A DNA stretch of 64,000 nucleotides from Fusobacterium sp. GTDB taxonomy: Bacteria; Fusobacteriota; Fusobacteriia; Fusobacteriales; Fusobacteriaceae. Of the stretch, positions 18,501-26,575 are shown piece after piece. Under the pieces are notes generated by a model. That model had not been told where the DNA came from. It searched no databases and saw only the letters and a list, made by a program, of their open reading frames with translations. How positions within the stretch are numbered: the stretch's first letter is position 1; each line of letters starts with the position of its first letter. The translations under genes and the position numbers were made by a program. Location of the stretch: assembly GCA_019416865.1 (NCBI GenBank), contig DXWL01000004.1:1-64000 (forward strand), written 5' to 3'.

Positions 18501-19157
18501 GGAGGAGACGGTTGGGCATACGATATCGGTTACGGAGGAGTTGACCACGTTTTAGCAACTAACGAAGATATCAACGTTGTAGTTCTTGACACAGAAGTTT
18601 ACTCTAACACTGGAGGACAAGCTTCTAAATCTACACCTACTGGAGCAATTGCAAAATTCGCTGCAGCAGGAAAATCATTCAAGAAAAAAGACCTTGCAGC
18701 AATCGCTATGTCTTATGGACATATCTATGTTGCACAAGTATCTATGGGTGCAAACCAACAACAATACTTAAAAGCATTAGCTGAAGCTGAAGCTTACAAT
18801 GGTCCATCATTAATCATAGCTTACTCTCCATGTATCAACCACGGAATCAAAAAAGGTATGAGCAAATCTCAAACTGAGATGAAACTAGCTACTGAATGTG
18901 GATACTGGCCAATATTCAGATACAACCCTGCACTAGAAAAAGAAGGTAAAAACCCACTACAAATAGACTGTAAAGAGCCTAATTGGGATAAATACCAAGA
19001 ATATCTACTAGGGGAAGTAAGATATGCTACTCTAGCTAAAGCTAACCCTGCTGAAGCTGAAGCATTATATGCTAAAAACAAAGCAGATGCTCAAAGAAGA
19101 TGGAGACAATACAACAGACTTGCAGCTATGGACTTCTCTGCTGAGAAAAAAGACTAA
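15579..19157 (+). CDS. nifJ: Pyruvate:ferredoxin (flavodoxin) oxidoreductase
   Basis: 1192-aa single-chain PFOR that oxidises pyruvate and CoA to acetyl-CoA and CO2, reducing ferredoxin or flavodoxin. Start after AGGGAGGA. The N-terminal pyruvate domain (PITPSSPMAEYTDEWA) is followed by the CoA-binding and gamma domains. The two-cluster ferredoxin domain has CIQCGQCSYVC (C702-C712) and CTGCGSCANVC (C758-C768). The TPP domain has CPGCGETP (C827, C830) for the proximal cluster and GDGWAYDIGYGG for TPP/Mg. Odd feature: just before the ferredoxin domain, residues 627-640 hold six cysteines (C627, C631, C633, C637, C639, C640) that I do not associate with standard PFORs. It supplies acetyl-CoA to the neighbouring Pta-AckA. 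Codon bias indicates very high expression. Confidence 0.97.
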   Translation: MAKKMQTMDGNQAAAYASYAFTEVAGIYPITPSSPMAEYTDEWAAKGMKNIFDVPVKLVEMQSEAGAAGTVHGSLLAGALTTTYTASQGLLLKIPNMYKIAGELLPGVIHVSARALSTHALSIFGDHQDIYAARQTGFAMLASNSVQEVMDIAGVAHLSAIKSSIPFMHFFDGFRTSHEIQKVEVMDYEVFKNLIDMDAVEKFRKRALNPEFPVTKGTAQNDDIYFQGREAQNKMYEAVPDIVAHYLAEISKVTGRDYKPFNYYGHPEAERVIVAMGSVCEAAEEVIDNLMSKGEKVGLVKVHLYRPFSAKYFFDVFPKTVKKIAVLDRTKESGSIGEPLYLDVRALFYGMENAPVIVGGRYGLSSKDTTPAQLFAVYDELTKDEPKNGFTIGIEDDVTFTSLPATNHTVVSDKDVKACLFFGLGADGTVGANKNSIKIIGDKTDLYAQAYFAYDSKKSGGVTRSHLRFGKNPIRSTYLVSAPSFVACSVPAYVGQYDMINGLKQGGTFLLNCVWDKDEVLQHIPNSFKKLLAEKEAKFYIINATKLAAEIGLGNRTNTIMQSAFFKLAEIIPFEEAQQYMKDYAKKSYAKKGDDIVQLNYNAIDRGADGIVEIAVDPAWKDLADECKAECSCGTACSCCDEEDLTAKYAKNISYPVNHVRGYDLPVSAFKGYEDGTIENGLAAYEKRGIAVNVPEWKMENCIQCGQCSYVCPHAVIRPFLLDEAEVAAAPAGMEFKAPIGKGLEGYKYRMQVSIMDCTGCGSCANVCPAKEKALVMVPIDDAKAKGEAEHAEYMFNKVTYKDDLMAKNTVKGSQFAQPLFEFNGACPGCGETPYLKAITQLFGERMMVANATGCSSIYSGSSPSTPYCKNAKGHGPSWGSSLFEDNAEFGMGMHVAVEALRDRIQDVMEKNMDKVSADVAELFQKWIANRTSGAITQEVRDQLVPKLEACGCEVSKEILGLKQYLVKKSQWIFGGDGWAYDIGYGGVDHVLATNEDINVVVLDTEVYSNTGGQASKSTPTGAIAKFAAAGKSFKKKDLAAIAMSYGHIYVAQVSMGANQQQYLKALAEAEAYNGPSLIIAYSPCINHGIKKGMSKSQTEMKLATECGYWPIFRYNPALEKEGKNPLQIDCKEPNWDKYQEYLLGEVRYATLAKANPAEAEALYAKNKADAQRRWRQYNRLAAMDFSAEKKD

Positions 19158-19211
19158 TTGCAGTTCTGTAATAAGTTAAAATCTAAAAATCTTGAATAAA
19201 CAAGAATATTA

Positions 19212-19241
19212 AACGGTACAGCAAAAGCTGTACCGTTTTTT
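19212..19241 (+). terminator. Terminator of nifJ
   Basis: AACGGTACAGC (19212-19222), loop AAAA, GCTGTACCGTT (19227-19237), T-run to 19241. Confidence 0.92.
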
Positions 19242-19248
19242 ATAAATA

Positions 19249-19257
19249 TGTTATACT
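19249..19257 (+). promoter_or_regulatory. Extended -10 promoter for the MATE gene
   Basis: TGT-TATACT with the hexamer at 19252-19257, immediately after the nifJ terminator and 38 nt before the chosen start. The -35 is weak. Confidence 0.55.
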
Positions 19258-19295
19258 GTTTCTTAGGGATGATAAACTTAAAAGGAGTAATAGGG

Positions 19296-20657
19296 ATGAA
19301 ACTATCTAATGATTTGGGAAAAGATTCAGTATTGGGGCTGGTGTTTAAACTTGCTGTACCGACAATGTTGGCCCAGCTGGTAAACCTTCTGTATAGTATT
19401 GTGGACAGAATGTATATAGGACATATTCCAGAAATAGGGAGTCTGGCTCTGGCTGGAGTTGGTGTATGTGGACCTATAACAACCTTTCTTTCATCGTTTG
19501 GAACATTGGTTGGAATAGGAGGCTCAATTCTTATGTCTATAAGAATGGGAGAGAAAAAATTTAATAAAGCAAGACATATATTATCAAATAGCTTTTTTGC
19601 ACTTTCTGTGATAGGTATAACTCTTACAATACTTTTTTTGCTTTTAAAAAATAAATTGATTATGCTTTTTGGAGCAAGTGAAATAACCTTTCCATATGCC
19701 AACACTTATTTAACTATTTATACTTTGGGAACTTTTTTTGCTCTTATGGCAGTAGGATTAAATTTTTTTATTACTTGCCAAGGTTTTCCAATGACAGGGA
19801 TGTTTACAGTAATAATAGGTGCTGTTACCAATATAGTCCTTGATACTGTATTCATATTTGGATTAAAAATGGGAGTAGCTGGGGCTGCATGGGCAACTGT
19901 AATAGCCCAAACTCTTTCTTTTATTTTTGCTTTTAAATTTTTAACAGGAAAAAAAATAATTATTTCTCTTACATTTAGAAGCTATTCTTTTAAGATGATA
20001 AAAGAGATAGTAAAATTTGGTTTTTCTCCATTTTTTATAATGACAACAGACAGTGTTATTCTTATTGTATTAAATGCAATGCTCCAAAAATATGGAGGAG
20101 CAGAAAAAGGGGACTTGCTTATATCAGCAGCCACAATAGTACAAAGTTATCTTCTTATGATAACGGGACCTCTTTTAGGCTTAAGTGGAGGAACACAACC
20201 TCTTTTAAGTTACAACTATGGTGCTAAAGCGATAGAAAGGGTGAGAAAGGCTGAAAAGTATATAGTTATTTTTGCTCTATGTATAACAAGTTTTATATTT
20301 GTAATAACAAAATATTTTTCACCATATTTTATAGGCTTTTTTACAGATGAAAAAAATCTTACAGAAGCAGCTATGTGGGGAATAAGAGCAAGTGTATGGG
20401 GAATAATTCCTCTTTCATTTCAATATTGTTTTGTTGACGGCTTTACAGCAGTAGGAAGAATTAAGACGGCTTTTTCTTTGTCTATGCTTAGAAAAGTGGT
20501 ATATACAATAAGTACTTGTATACTTCCTATGTATTTTACAGCAAAAGCAGCTTTTTATGCTCAACCTGTAGCAGACTGTATAGGAGCTGTAGTTTCTTCA
20601 TTGGTATTTATTTTTGTGTTTAAAAAACATTTAGAAAAAAGAAAAGCTCAGAATTAA
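19296..20657 (+). CDS. MATE family efflux transporter
   Basis: 453-aa multidrug/toxin extrusion antiporter with about twelve membrane helices in two halves. The ATG at 19296 has AAAGGAG (19281-19287) 8 nt upstream; the upstream in-frame ATG at 19248 lies within the predicted -10 and is rejected. Family features include PTMLAQLVNLLYSIVDRMYIGH in the first helix, GVGVCGPITTF, and GAVTNIVLDTVFIFGLKMGVAGAAWAT in the sixth-helix region, all typical of MATE proteins (NorM/DinF side). Substrate and Na+/H+ coupling cannot be told from sequence. Its stop codon lies in the loop of a terminator shared with the converging gene. Confidence 0.92.
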   Translation: MKLSNDLGKDSVLGLVFKLAVPTMLAQLVNLLYSIVDRMYIGHIPEIGSLALAGVGVCGPITTFLSSFGTLVGIGGSILMSIRMGEKKFNKARHILSNSFFALSVIGITLTILFLLLKNKLIMLFGASEITFPYANTYLTIYTLGTFFALMAVGLNFFITCQGFPMTGMFTVIIGAVTNIVLDTVFIFGLKMGVAGAAWATVIAQTLSFIFAFKFLTGKKIIISLTFRSYSFKMIKEIVKFGFSPFFIMTTDSVILIVLNAMLQKYGGAEKGDLLISAATIVQSYLLMITGPLLGLSGGTQPLLSYNYGAKAIERVRKAEKYIVIFALCITSFIFVITKYFSPYFIGFFTDEKNLTEAAMWGIRASVWGIIPLSFQYCFVDGFTAVGRIKTAFSLSMLRKVVYTISTCILPMYFTAKAAFYAQPVADCIGAVVSSLVFIFVFKKHLEKRKAQN

Positions 20658-20674
20658 ATTTTCTGAGCTTTTAA
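20642..20674. terminator. Bidirectional terminator overlapping two gene ends
   Basis: AAAAGCTCAGAA (20642-20653) pairs with TTCTGAGCTTTT (20661-20672). The MATE stop codon is in the loop and the stop of the converging gene is in the 3' arm. Confidence 0.9.
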
Positions 20675-21129
20675 AATAGAAAAATATCTGAGATAAATCT
20701 TCTGCTGTCCTCTATTGTAAAATCATTAAAATAAGCATCATTTAAAAAGTTTAAAATATATTTTGAAATATCTTTTCCTTTTCCATATTTTACAGCACTT
20801 TTTTCTAAAATTAAATCATAATTTTCTGTTTGACCTGTAAAAACAACAGCTATTTCAATATCTCTTGTTATTTCATTTGTAAATTCATTTTTATATTTTT
20901 TATAAGTTTCAAGAGCTTTTTTATTATTTTTATCTATATTTTCATCACTAAAACTGAAATTATATTTCTCTTCAAGAGTATCTCTAAGCTTATCAAGGGT
21001 CTTATTAAAAGCCTTTGTTTTATAATAATTATCTAAAATATATGAATAATCTACCAGTACAATTTTCTCAGAAGCAGAAAAAGTAACAGAAAAGATTAAT
21101 AAAAAACAAATAAATAGATTTTTTTTCAT
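20671..21129 (-). CDS. OmpH/Skp-like periplasmic protein
   Basis: 152 aa. A clear signal peptide (MKKNLFICFLLIFSVTFSASE, cut near SAS/E) predicts export to the periplasm. The mature part starts KIVLVDYSYILDNYYKTKAF, matching the OmpH/Skp pattern of a short beta strand followed by a tentacle helix. It ends with a second strand region (YDLILEKSAVKYGKG), as in Skp, where that strand closes the body. Skp proteins trimerise and hold unfolded outer-membrane proteins. The helix between is charged and coiled-coil-like. The gene is alone, not beside bamA/lpxD as in proteobacteria, so the assignment rests on sequence pattern only. Confidence 0.65.
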   Translation of the reverse strand: MKKNLFICFLLIFSVTFSASEKIVLVDYSYILDNYYKTKAFNKTLDKLRDTLEEKYNFSFSDENIDKNNKKALETYKKYKNEFTNEITRDIEIAVVFTGQTENYDLILEKSAVKYGKGKDISKYILNFLNDAYFNDFTIEDSRRFISDIFLF

Positions 21130-21227
21130 ACTACCTCCCTTTATATACAGGAAAATTATATAATATTTTATAGAATTTATCCACTTTTATTTTAAAGATA
21201 AAAAATATAAAAATAAATCGATATATC

Positions 21228-21236
21228 TGCTATAAT
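21228..21236 (+). promoter_or_regulatory. Extended -10 promoter for the PBP-priA operon
   Basis: TGC-TATAAT (hexamer 21231-21236) lies 36 nt before the TTG start. There is no convincing -35. Confidence 0.6.
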
Positions 21237-21272
21237 ATGAACAGAGGAAAATTTCAGTAGGAGAGTGTACAA

Positions 21273-23411
21273 TTGTTTGATTTTAGAAAGAAGTTAATTA
21301 TATTAATTATAAATATAATATGTTTTGGAATCGGAGTATATTATAGACAGCATATAGTAATAGTTGGTTCATGTATATTTTTTATGTATTTTTTATGGAT
21401 ATTTAATAAATGGAAAAAAATAAATACTAAGAATAATTTTATTGTGAGAGCAAAAGCAGCAAACGATATAATTCTTTTTTTTATAATTATTCTGTCATTA
21501 AGACTTTATAATATCCAGATAATAAAGAATGATAAATATAGAGCATATGTAGAAAAACAGATACAGGGTACATATGATCTTAAGGGAAACAGAGGAAAAA
21601 TTTTAGACAGTTCAGGAAGAGATTTGGCATATAATATAAATATATATAATGTATTTGTTGATCCAGTGAGAGTAGCAGGGAATAGAAAAGCCATAGATGC
21701 AGTAAAAGAGATAATAGATGAAACAGATATCAGAAAAGATTATAGAAAATTTATAGAGGAAATAAAAAAAGAGGGAGCTGCTGGAAGAAGATATAAGGTA
21801 TTTTCTAAAGCTGTAAGCGAAAGAGATCATGAAAAAATCCTAAAAATAAAAAAGAAATATAAACTTATAAACAATGAAATTTTTATTCAAAAAGAGAGCA
21901 GAAGAAGATATTATAAAAAAGATATTTACCAAACAATAGTTGGAAGTGTTGGTTTTGTAGGAAAAGATACAGAAGCATCAGGAACTGTGGGAATAGAAAA
22001 AGAATATGAAAATTATTTAAAGGCAAAAACTGCTAAAAGGAAAAATATTTTTGCTAAAAACAGAAGTCTTATGCTGCCGACAGCAAAAGAAGAACTTCCT
22101 CTTGATTTAAATGGAAAAAATGTATATTTGACAATAGACAGAGATATCCAGTATATATTAAATGATGAAATGAAAAAACATTATGAATTTACTAAATCAG
22201 AAGAAGCTTATGCAGTGATAATGAATCCAAATACAGGAGAAATTTTGGCAACATCTGTATTTAACAACAAGAAAAATAGCTATAGAAACCCAATATTTCA
22301 AAATCAGATAGAACCTGGATCTATTTTTAAGCCTATTGTTGTAGCAGGGGCTTTAGAAGATGGTTATATAACAAAGAGAAGTACTTTTGATATAAAAGAT
22401 GGAAGAATTCAAAAATATAACCATACAATAAAAGAAGCAAGTAAATCAACAAAAGGTGTGCTGACATTAGAACAGGTATTGGAAAAGTCAAGTAATGTGT
22501 CTATGGTAATGATAAGTGATAGATTTGACAATAAAACAATGGAAAAATATCTTGAAAATTTTGGATTTTATGACAGAACAGGTGTAGATTTTCCATATGA
22601 AATAAAACCTTATACTAAAAGCAGTAAAAGATGGGATGGACTTAAAAAATATACTATATCTTTTGGACAAGGAATAGCTGTTACACCTATACAGATGGCA
22701 GCAGCATTTTCAGCTATTGTAAATGGAGGAACTCTTTACGAACCATATCTTGTTGAAAAAATAGAAAATGAAGATGGATTGGTAATCAGAAGAAATCTTC
22801 CTAAGGTAAAAGGACATCCTATTGATGAAAAGACTTCAAAGCTTATGAGAGAGATGTTGGAAAATGTTGTTGAAAGAGGAGGAGGAAAACAGGCAAAACT
22901 GGAAGGATACAGAATAGGTGGAAAAACAGGAACAGCACAGATAAGCGGAGGAAAATCAGGATATATAAAAGATGATTATTTGACATCATTTGTAGGATTT
23001 TTTCCAGCAGATAAGCCAAAGTATCTTGGAATTATAATGTTTTATAAACCTCAAGTAAGTAATGAAGTAAGATATGGGGGACTTGTTGCAGCTCCTGTAT
23101 TTAGAGAGGTTATAAAAAGAATAACTATGAATAAAAGTATTCTTTCAAATGATGTTGCTCAAATTGAAAGTCAAGTAAGACAAAATAAAAAAAATAGTGA
23201 AAAAAATGTAAGAATTACAACAATGCCAGACCTTACAGGAATGTCTTTAAGAGAGGTAATGAACCTATTTAAAAATGAAAATTTTGATATAAAAGCAGAG
23301 GGAATAGGAACAGTTGAGAAGCAATATCCAGCTTCTGGAGAGAGTCTAGAAGATTCAGATGAAATAAAAATATATCTTAAACAAGAACAAAAGATTGAGG
23401 TGAAAAAGTGA
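21273..23411 (+). CDS. Class B penicillin-binding protein with PASTA domain
   Basis: 712-aa peptidoglycan transpeptidase of the FtsI/SpoVD type. The TTG start at 21273 is supported by TAGGAGAG at 21258-21265. The catalytic triad motifs are complete: S350-I-F-K353, S406-S-N408 and K551-T-G553. A pedestal domain with RGKILDSSGRDLAYN precedes the transpeptidase domain, and a PASTA-like domain (MPDLTGMSLREVMNLF and following) closes the protein, with a charged linker between. Unusually, the N-terminus has two extra hydrophobic segments (about residues 8-25 and 30-45) before the usual single anchor (about 65-80). The first gene of a run with priA, def and an ftsB-like gene; septal synthesis is the likely role. 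Confidence 0.9.
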   Translation: MFDFRKKLIILIINIICFGIGVYYRQHIVIVGSCIFFMYFLWIFNKWKKINTKNNFIVRAKAANDIILFFIIILSLRLYNIQIIKNDKYRAYVEKQIQGTYDLKGNRGKILDSSGRDLAYNINIYNVFVDPVRVAGNRKAIDAVKEIIDETDIRKDYRKFIEEIKKEGAAGRRYKVFSKAVSERDHEKILKIKKKYKLINNEIFIQKESRRRYYKKDIYQTIVGSVGFVGKDTEASGTVGIEKEYENYLKAKTAKRKNIFAKNRSLMLPTAKEELPLDLNGKNVYLTIDRDIQYILNDEMKKHYEFTKSEEAYAVIMNPNTGEILATSVFNNKKNSYRNPIFQNQIEPGSIFKPIVVAGALEDGYITKRSTFDIKDGRIQKYNHTIKEASKSTKGVLTLEQVLEKSSNVSMVMISDRFDNKTMEKYLENFGFYDRTGVDFPYEIKPYTKSSKRWDGLKKYTISFGQGIAVTPIQMAAAFSAIVNGGTLYEPYLVEKIENEDGLVIRRNLPKVKGHPIDEKTSKLMREMLENVVERGGGKQAKLEGYRIGGKTGTAQISGGKSGYIKDDYLTSFVGFFPADKPKYLGIIMFYKPQVSNEVRYGGLVAAPVFREVIKRITMNKSILSNDVAQIESQVRQNKKNSEKNVRITTMPDLTGMSLREVMNLFKNENFDIKAEGIGTVEKQYPASGESLEDSDEIKIYLKQEQKIEVKK

Positions 23412-25717
23412 GATATTATAAATTGTGTGTAGATGGTACAAACTCTTTTTTTACCTATTGTGATAAAGATGATGAGTATGAAATAGGAGATAGGGTAGCT
23501 GTTAATTTTAGAAGAAGAGAGCAAGGAGCTTTTATAGTGGCAGAAGAAACTGAAACAGAATTTCCTTTTGCTGTTCTTCCTATAAAAAGAAAGCTTGTAA
23601 ATGAGGTATCACTTGATAAAGAATATATCAATCTTCTTTTGTGGGTATCAAAATATTATATGTGTAAATTTGAGCAGATAATAAAAGCAGCAATCCCTTC
23701 AGATCTGAAAATAAAATATGATGAGGTATATAAACTGACAGAAAAAGGGAGAGCTGATTTTTTAAATCCTGTAATAGATTATTTTTTACAGAGAGAACAA
23801 GTAACAAAACCAGTTCTTCGGACACATTTTTCAAATGATTTTATTAAATGGGCTATAGAAAATAAAATTTTAACAGTAAACATGAATAAAAAAATATGTT
23901 ATAATTTTACGGCTGACAATTTTGAGGAAGAAAATATCTTTTCAGCTGATCTCATTAAACTTAAAGAATATTTTACAAGAAAAAGCGAAATGATAAAATC
24001 CAGTCTTGAAAATAAATTTTCTAAAAAGGTTGTGGAAAAACTTTTAAAAGAGGAGAAACTTTCCTTTATAAGAAGAGTAAAAGACAGAGAAGAAAAAGAG
24101 GTACAGGAAAAAAAAGATGAAAAAATATCTGTAAATGCCTCTCTTACAGAAAGTCAACAAAAAATAAAAGATGAGATAGAAAATTCAAATAAAAATTATT
24201 TTCTTATAAAGGGAATAACAGGTTCTGGAAAAACAGAGGTATATATAAGCCTTATAAGAGATGCTCTTGTAAAAGGCAAAGGTTCAATATTTTTAGTTCC
24301 CGAAATTTCTCTTACTCCTCAGATGGTCGAAAGATTTCAAAAAGAGTTTAGTCATGGAGTAGCTATTCTTCATAGTAAACTTACCGCAAAGGAAAGAGGA
24401 GAAGAGTGGAAAAAAATATATTCAGGAGAAAAAAAGGTAGTTCTTGGAGTTCGTTCAGCAATATTTGCTCCTGTTAAAAATCTTCAGTATATAGTTGTAG
24501 ATGAAGAACATGAGGGAAGCTATAAACAGGATACAAGTCCTATATATAATGCAAAATATATAGCTCTTAAAAGAGGGCAGTTAGAAAATTGTAAAATTAT
24601 TTTAGGTTCTGCCACTCCCTCTGTAGAAAGCTATTATTATGGAAAAATAGGAATGTTTGAGCTTCTTACTCTTGAATCAAGATATAATAATGCAAAACTT
24701 CCTGAAGTTGAAATTGTGGATATGAAAGAGGAAGAAGACAGTTTTTTCAGTAAAGAACTTTTGAAAAATATAAGAGAAACATTATTAAGAAAAGAGCAGG
24801 TGATACTTCTTCTTAACAGAAAAGGGTATTCTACAATGGTTCAGTGTAAAGATTGTGGACATATAGAAGAATGTGGGCATTGTTCCATAAAGATGAGTTA
24901 TTATCACAGCAGAAAAACATTGAAATGCAACTACTGTGGAACTGAAAAAAAATTTGAAGGAAGATGCAGTAAGTGTGGAAGTACAAATTTAGATTTTGGC
25001 GGAAAAGGTGTAGAACAGGTTGAGCATAAACTAAAAGAATACTTTGATGTTCCTGTTGTGAGAATGGATTCAGAAAATGCCAAAGAAAAAGATTTTTATA
25101 AGGAAACTTACAGAAAGTTTTTAAATAAAGAATATGATATAATGATAGGGACACAGCTTATTGCAAAGGGACTGCATTTTCCTGATGTAACTCTTGTGGG
25201 AGTAATAAATGCTGATATGATTTTAAGTTTTCCAGATTTCAGAGCAGGAGAAAAGACATACCAGCTTATTACACAGGCAGCAGGAAGAGCAGGAAGAGGG
25301 GATAAGACAGGAAAAGTAATAATTCAAACTTATCAGCCTGAAAATTATGTTATGGATAAAATAATGAAAAATGATTATGAAGGATTTTATAACACAGAGA
25401 TAGAGGGAAGAAAAATTTTGGGTTATCCTCCATTTTCAAAAATAATAAATATAGGTATATCTTCTACAAAAGAGGACAAACTAATTAAAACAGCAGAAAA
25501 GCTGTTTCAAGCAGTAAAAAGGGATTATATTGAAGTGTATGGACCTAATAGGAGTCTTGTATACAAAGTGAAAGACAGATACAGAGAGAATATATTTATA
25601 AAGGGAAGTAAAAAAAATATAGATTATTATAAAAAAGAGTTGGAAAAAATTTTGACCGACTTTGATGATGAAGGGTGCAGAATAGTAGTTGATATTGACC
25701 CTGTAAATCTTATATAA
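23408..25717 (+). CDS. priA: Primosomal replication restart helicase PriA
   Basis: 769-aa SF2 3'-5' helicase that reloads the replisome at collapsed forks. GTG start overlaps the previous stop by 4 nt (GTGA), with GAGGTG upstream. The N-terminal DNA-binding domain is followed by Walker A GITGSGKTEVYI, DEEH box VVDEEHEGSYKQD, and the eight-cysteine zinc region CKDCGHIEECGHC ... CNYCG ... CSKCG inserted between the helicase lobes. The C-terminal lobe has GTQLIAKGLHFPDVTLVGV and the motif VI region QAAGRAGRGDKTGKV. Full length with all motifs intact; translationally coupled to the PBP gene. Confidence 0.97.
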   Translation: MRYYKLCVDGTNSFFTYCDKDDEYEIGDRVAVNFRRREQGAFIVAEETETEFPFAVLPIKRKLVNEVSLDKEYINLLLWVSKYYMCKFEQIIKAAIPSDLKIKYDEVYKLTEKGRADFLNPVIDYFLQREQVTKPVLRTHFSNDFIKWAIENKILTVNMNKKICYNFTADNFEEENIFSADLIKLKEYFTRKSEMIKSSLENKFSKKVVEKLLKEEKLSFIRRVKDREEKEVQEKKDEKISVNASLTESQQKIKDEIENSNKNYFLIKGITGSGKTEVYISLIRDALVKGKGSIFLVPEISLTPQMVERFQKEFSHGVAILHSKLTAKERGEEWKKIYSGEKKVVLGVRSAIFAPVKNLQYIVVDEEHEGSYKQDTSPIYNAKYIALKRGQLENCKIILGSATPSVESYYYGKIGMFELLTLESRYNNAKLPEVEIVDMKEEEDSFFSKELLKNIRETLLRKEQVILLLNRKGYSTMVQCKDCGHIEECGHCSIKMSYYHSRKTLKCNYCGTEKKFEGRCSKCGSTNLDFGGKGVEQVEHKLKEYFDVPVVRMDSENAKEKDFYKETYRKFLNKEYDIMIGTQLIAKGLHFPDVTLVGVINADMILSFPDFRAGEKTYQLITQAAGRAGRGDKTGKVIIQTYQPENYVMDKIMKNDYEGFYNTEIEGRKILGYPPFSKIINIGISSTKEDKLIKTAEKLFQAVKRDYIEVYGPNRSLVYKVKDRYRENIFIKGSKKNIDYYKKELEKILTDFDDEGCRIVVDIDPVNLI

Positions 25718-25741
25718 TATAAAATAAGGAGGAAGTGTAAA

Positions 25742-26266
25742 ATGATATATGAAATAAAAAAATATGGAGAAGAGTGTCTTGGAAAAGAATCTGTTCCTGT
25801 AGAAAAAATAACAGATGAACTTTTAGAAATACTTAATAATATGGTGGAAACAATGCACAATGCAGAAGGTGTTGGACTTGCAGCACCACAAGTGGGAATA
25901 AATGAAAGATTTTTTGTTATTGATATTGGGGATGGAGTTGAAAGAAAAATAATTAATCCTGAGATATTAAGTTTTTCAGAAGAGATCTCAGAAGCTGATG
26001 AGGGTTGCTTAAGTGTTCCTGGAATATACAGAAAAGTAAAAAGAGCTTATGAAATAAAAGTAAAATATATGAATGAAAATGGAGAGATAAAAGAGGAAAT
26101 AATGACAGGATTTTTGGCTAAAGCTTTCCAACATGAATTTGACCATCTGTCTGGAACTCTTTTTATTGAGAGAATATCTCCTATGTCTAAAAAAATGATA
26201 GCTCAAAAATTAAAACATCTGAAGAGAGAAACAGAAAAAGAGATTAAACAAAGAAACAGTAAATAA
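25742..26266 (+). CDS. def: Peptide deformylase
   Basis: 174-aa metalloenzyme that removes the N-formyl group from nascent proteins. All three motifs are present: GVGLAAPQ (residues 43-50), EGCLSVPG with metal ligand C89, and HEFDH with H131, E132 and H135. AAGGAGGAAGTG precedes the ATG. It is in the priA run; the formyltransferase gene fmt, usually its neighbour, is instead at 48310-49242. Confidence 0.97.
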   Translation: MIYEIKKYGEECLGKESVPVEKITDELLEILNNMVETMHNAEGVGLAAPQVGINERFFVIDIGDGVERKIINPEILSFSEEISEADEGCLSVPGIYRKVKRAYEIKVKYMNENGEIKEEIMTGFLAKAFQHEFDHLSGTLFIERISPMSKKMIAQKLKHLKRETEKEIKQRNSK

Positions 26267-26283
26267 AATAGGGCGGATATCTT

Positions 26284-26556
26284 ATGATCAATGGAAAAAG
26301 AGTACTTGCAGTTCTTTTTATAATTTTAAATTTGGCAAGTTTTGCTCCTAATATTTATAGAAGTTATATGAAAGTATCAAAGTTGGAAAAAGAACTTGCT
26401 GAACTAAAAAAAACAGAAATAAGTATAGAAGAGCAGATAGAAAAATATAATCAGGAGATTGAGAGCCTGAAAGAGATAAGCACTAAAGAAAAAATTGTGA
26501 GAAATAAACTCCAAATGGTAAAACCAGGAGAAATAATTTATAGAGTAGCAGAATAA
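26284..26556 (+). CDS. FtsB/DivIC-like septum formation protein
   Basis: 90-aa bitopic membrane protein. One N-terminal helix (about residues 7-25) is followed by a coiled coil (about 32-68) and the family's ending EKIVRNKLQMVKPGEIIYRV, close to the FtsB/DivIC consensus. Such proteins bridge FtsL and FtsQ in the divisome. Presence in the same transcript as a septal PBP supports this. Which of FtsB or DivIC it equals cannot be decided here. Confidence 0.82.
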   Translation: MINGKRVLAVLFIILNLASFAPNIYRSYMKVSKLEKELAELKKTEISIEEQIEKYNQEIESLKEISTKEKIVRNKLQMVKPGEIIYRVAE

Positions 26557-26575
26557 TCAAGGAGGAAAATTTTAA

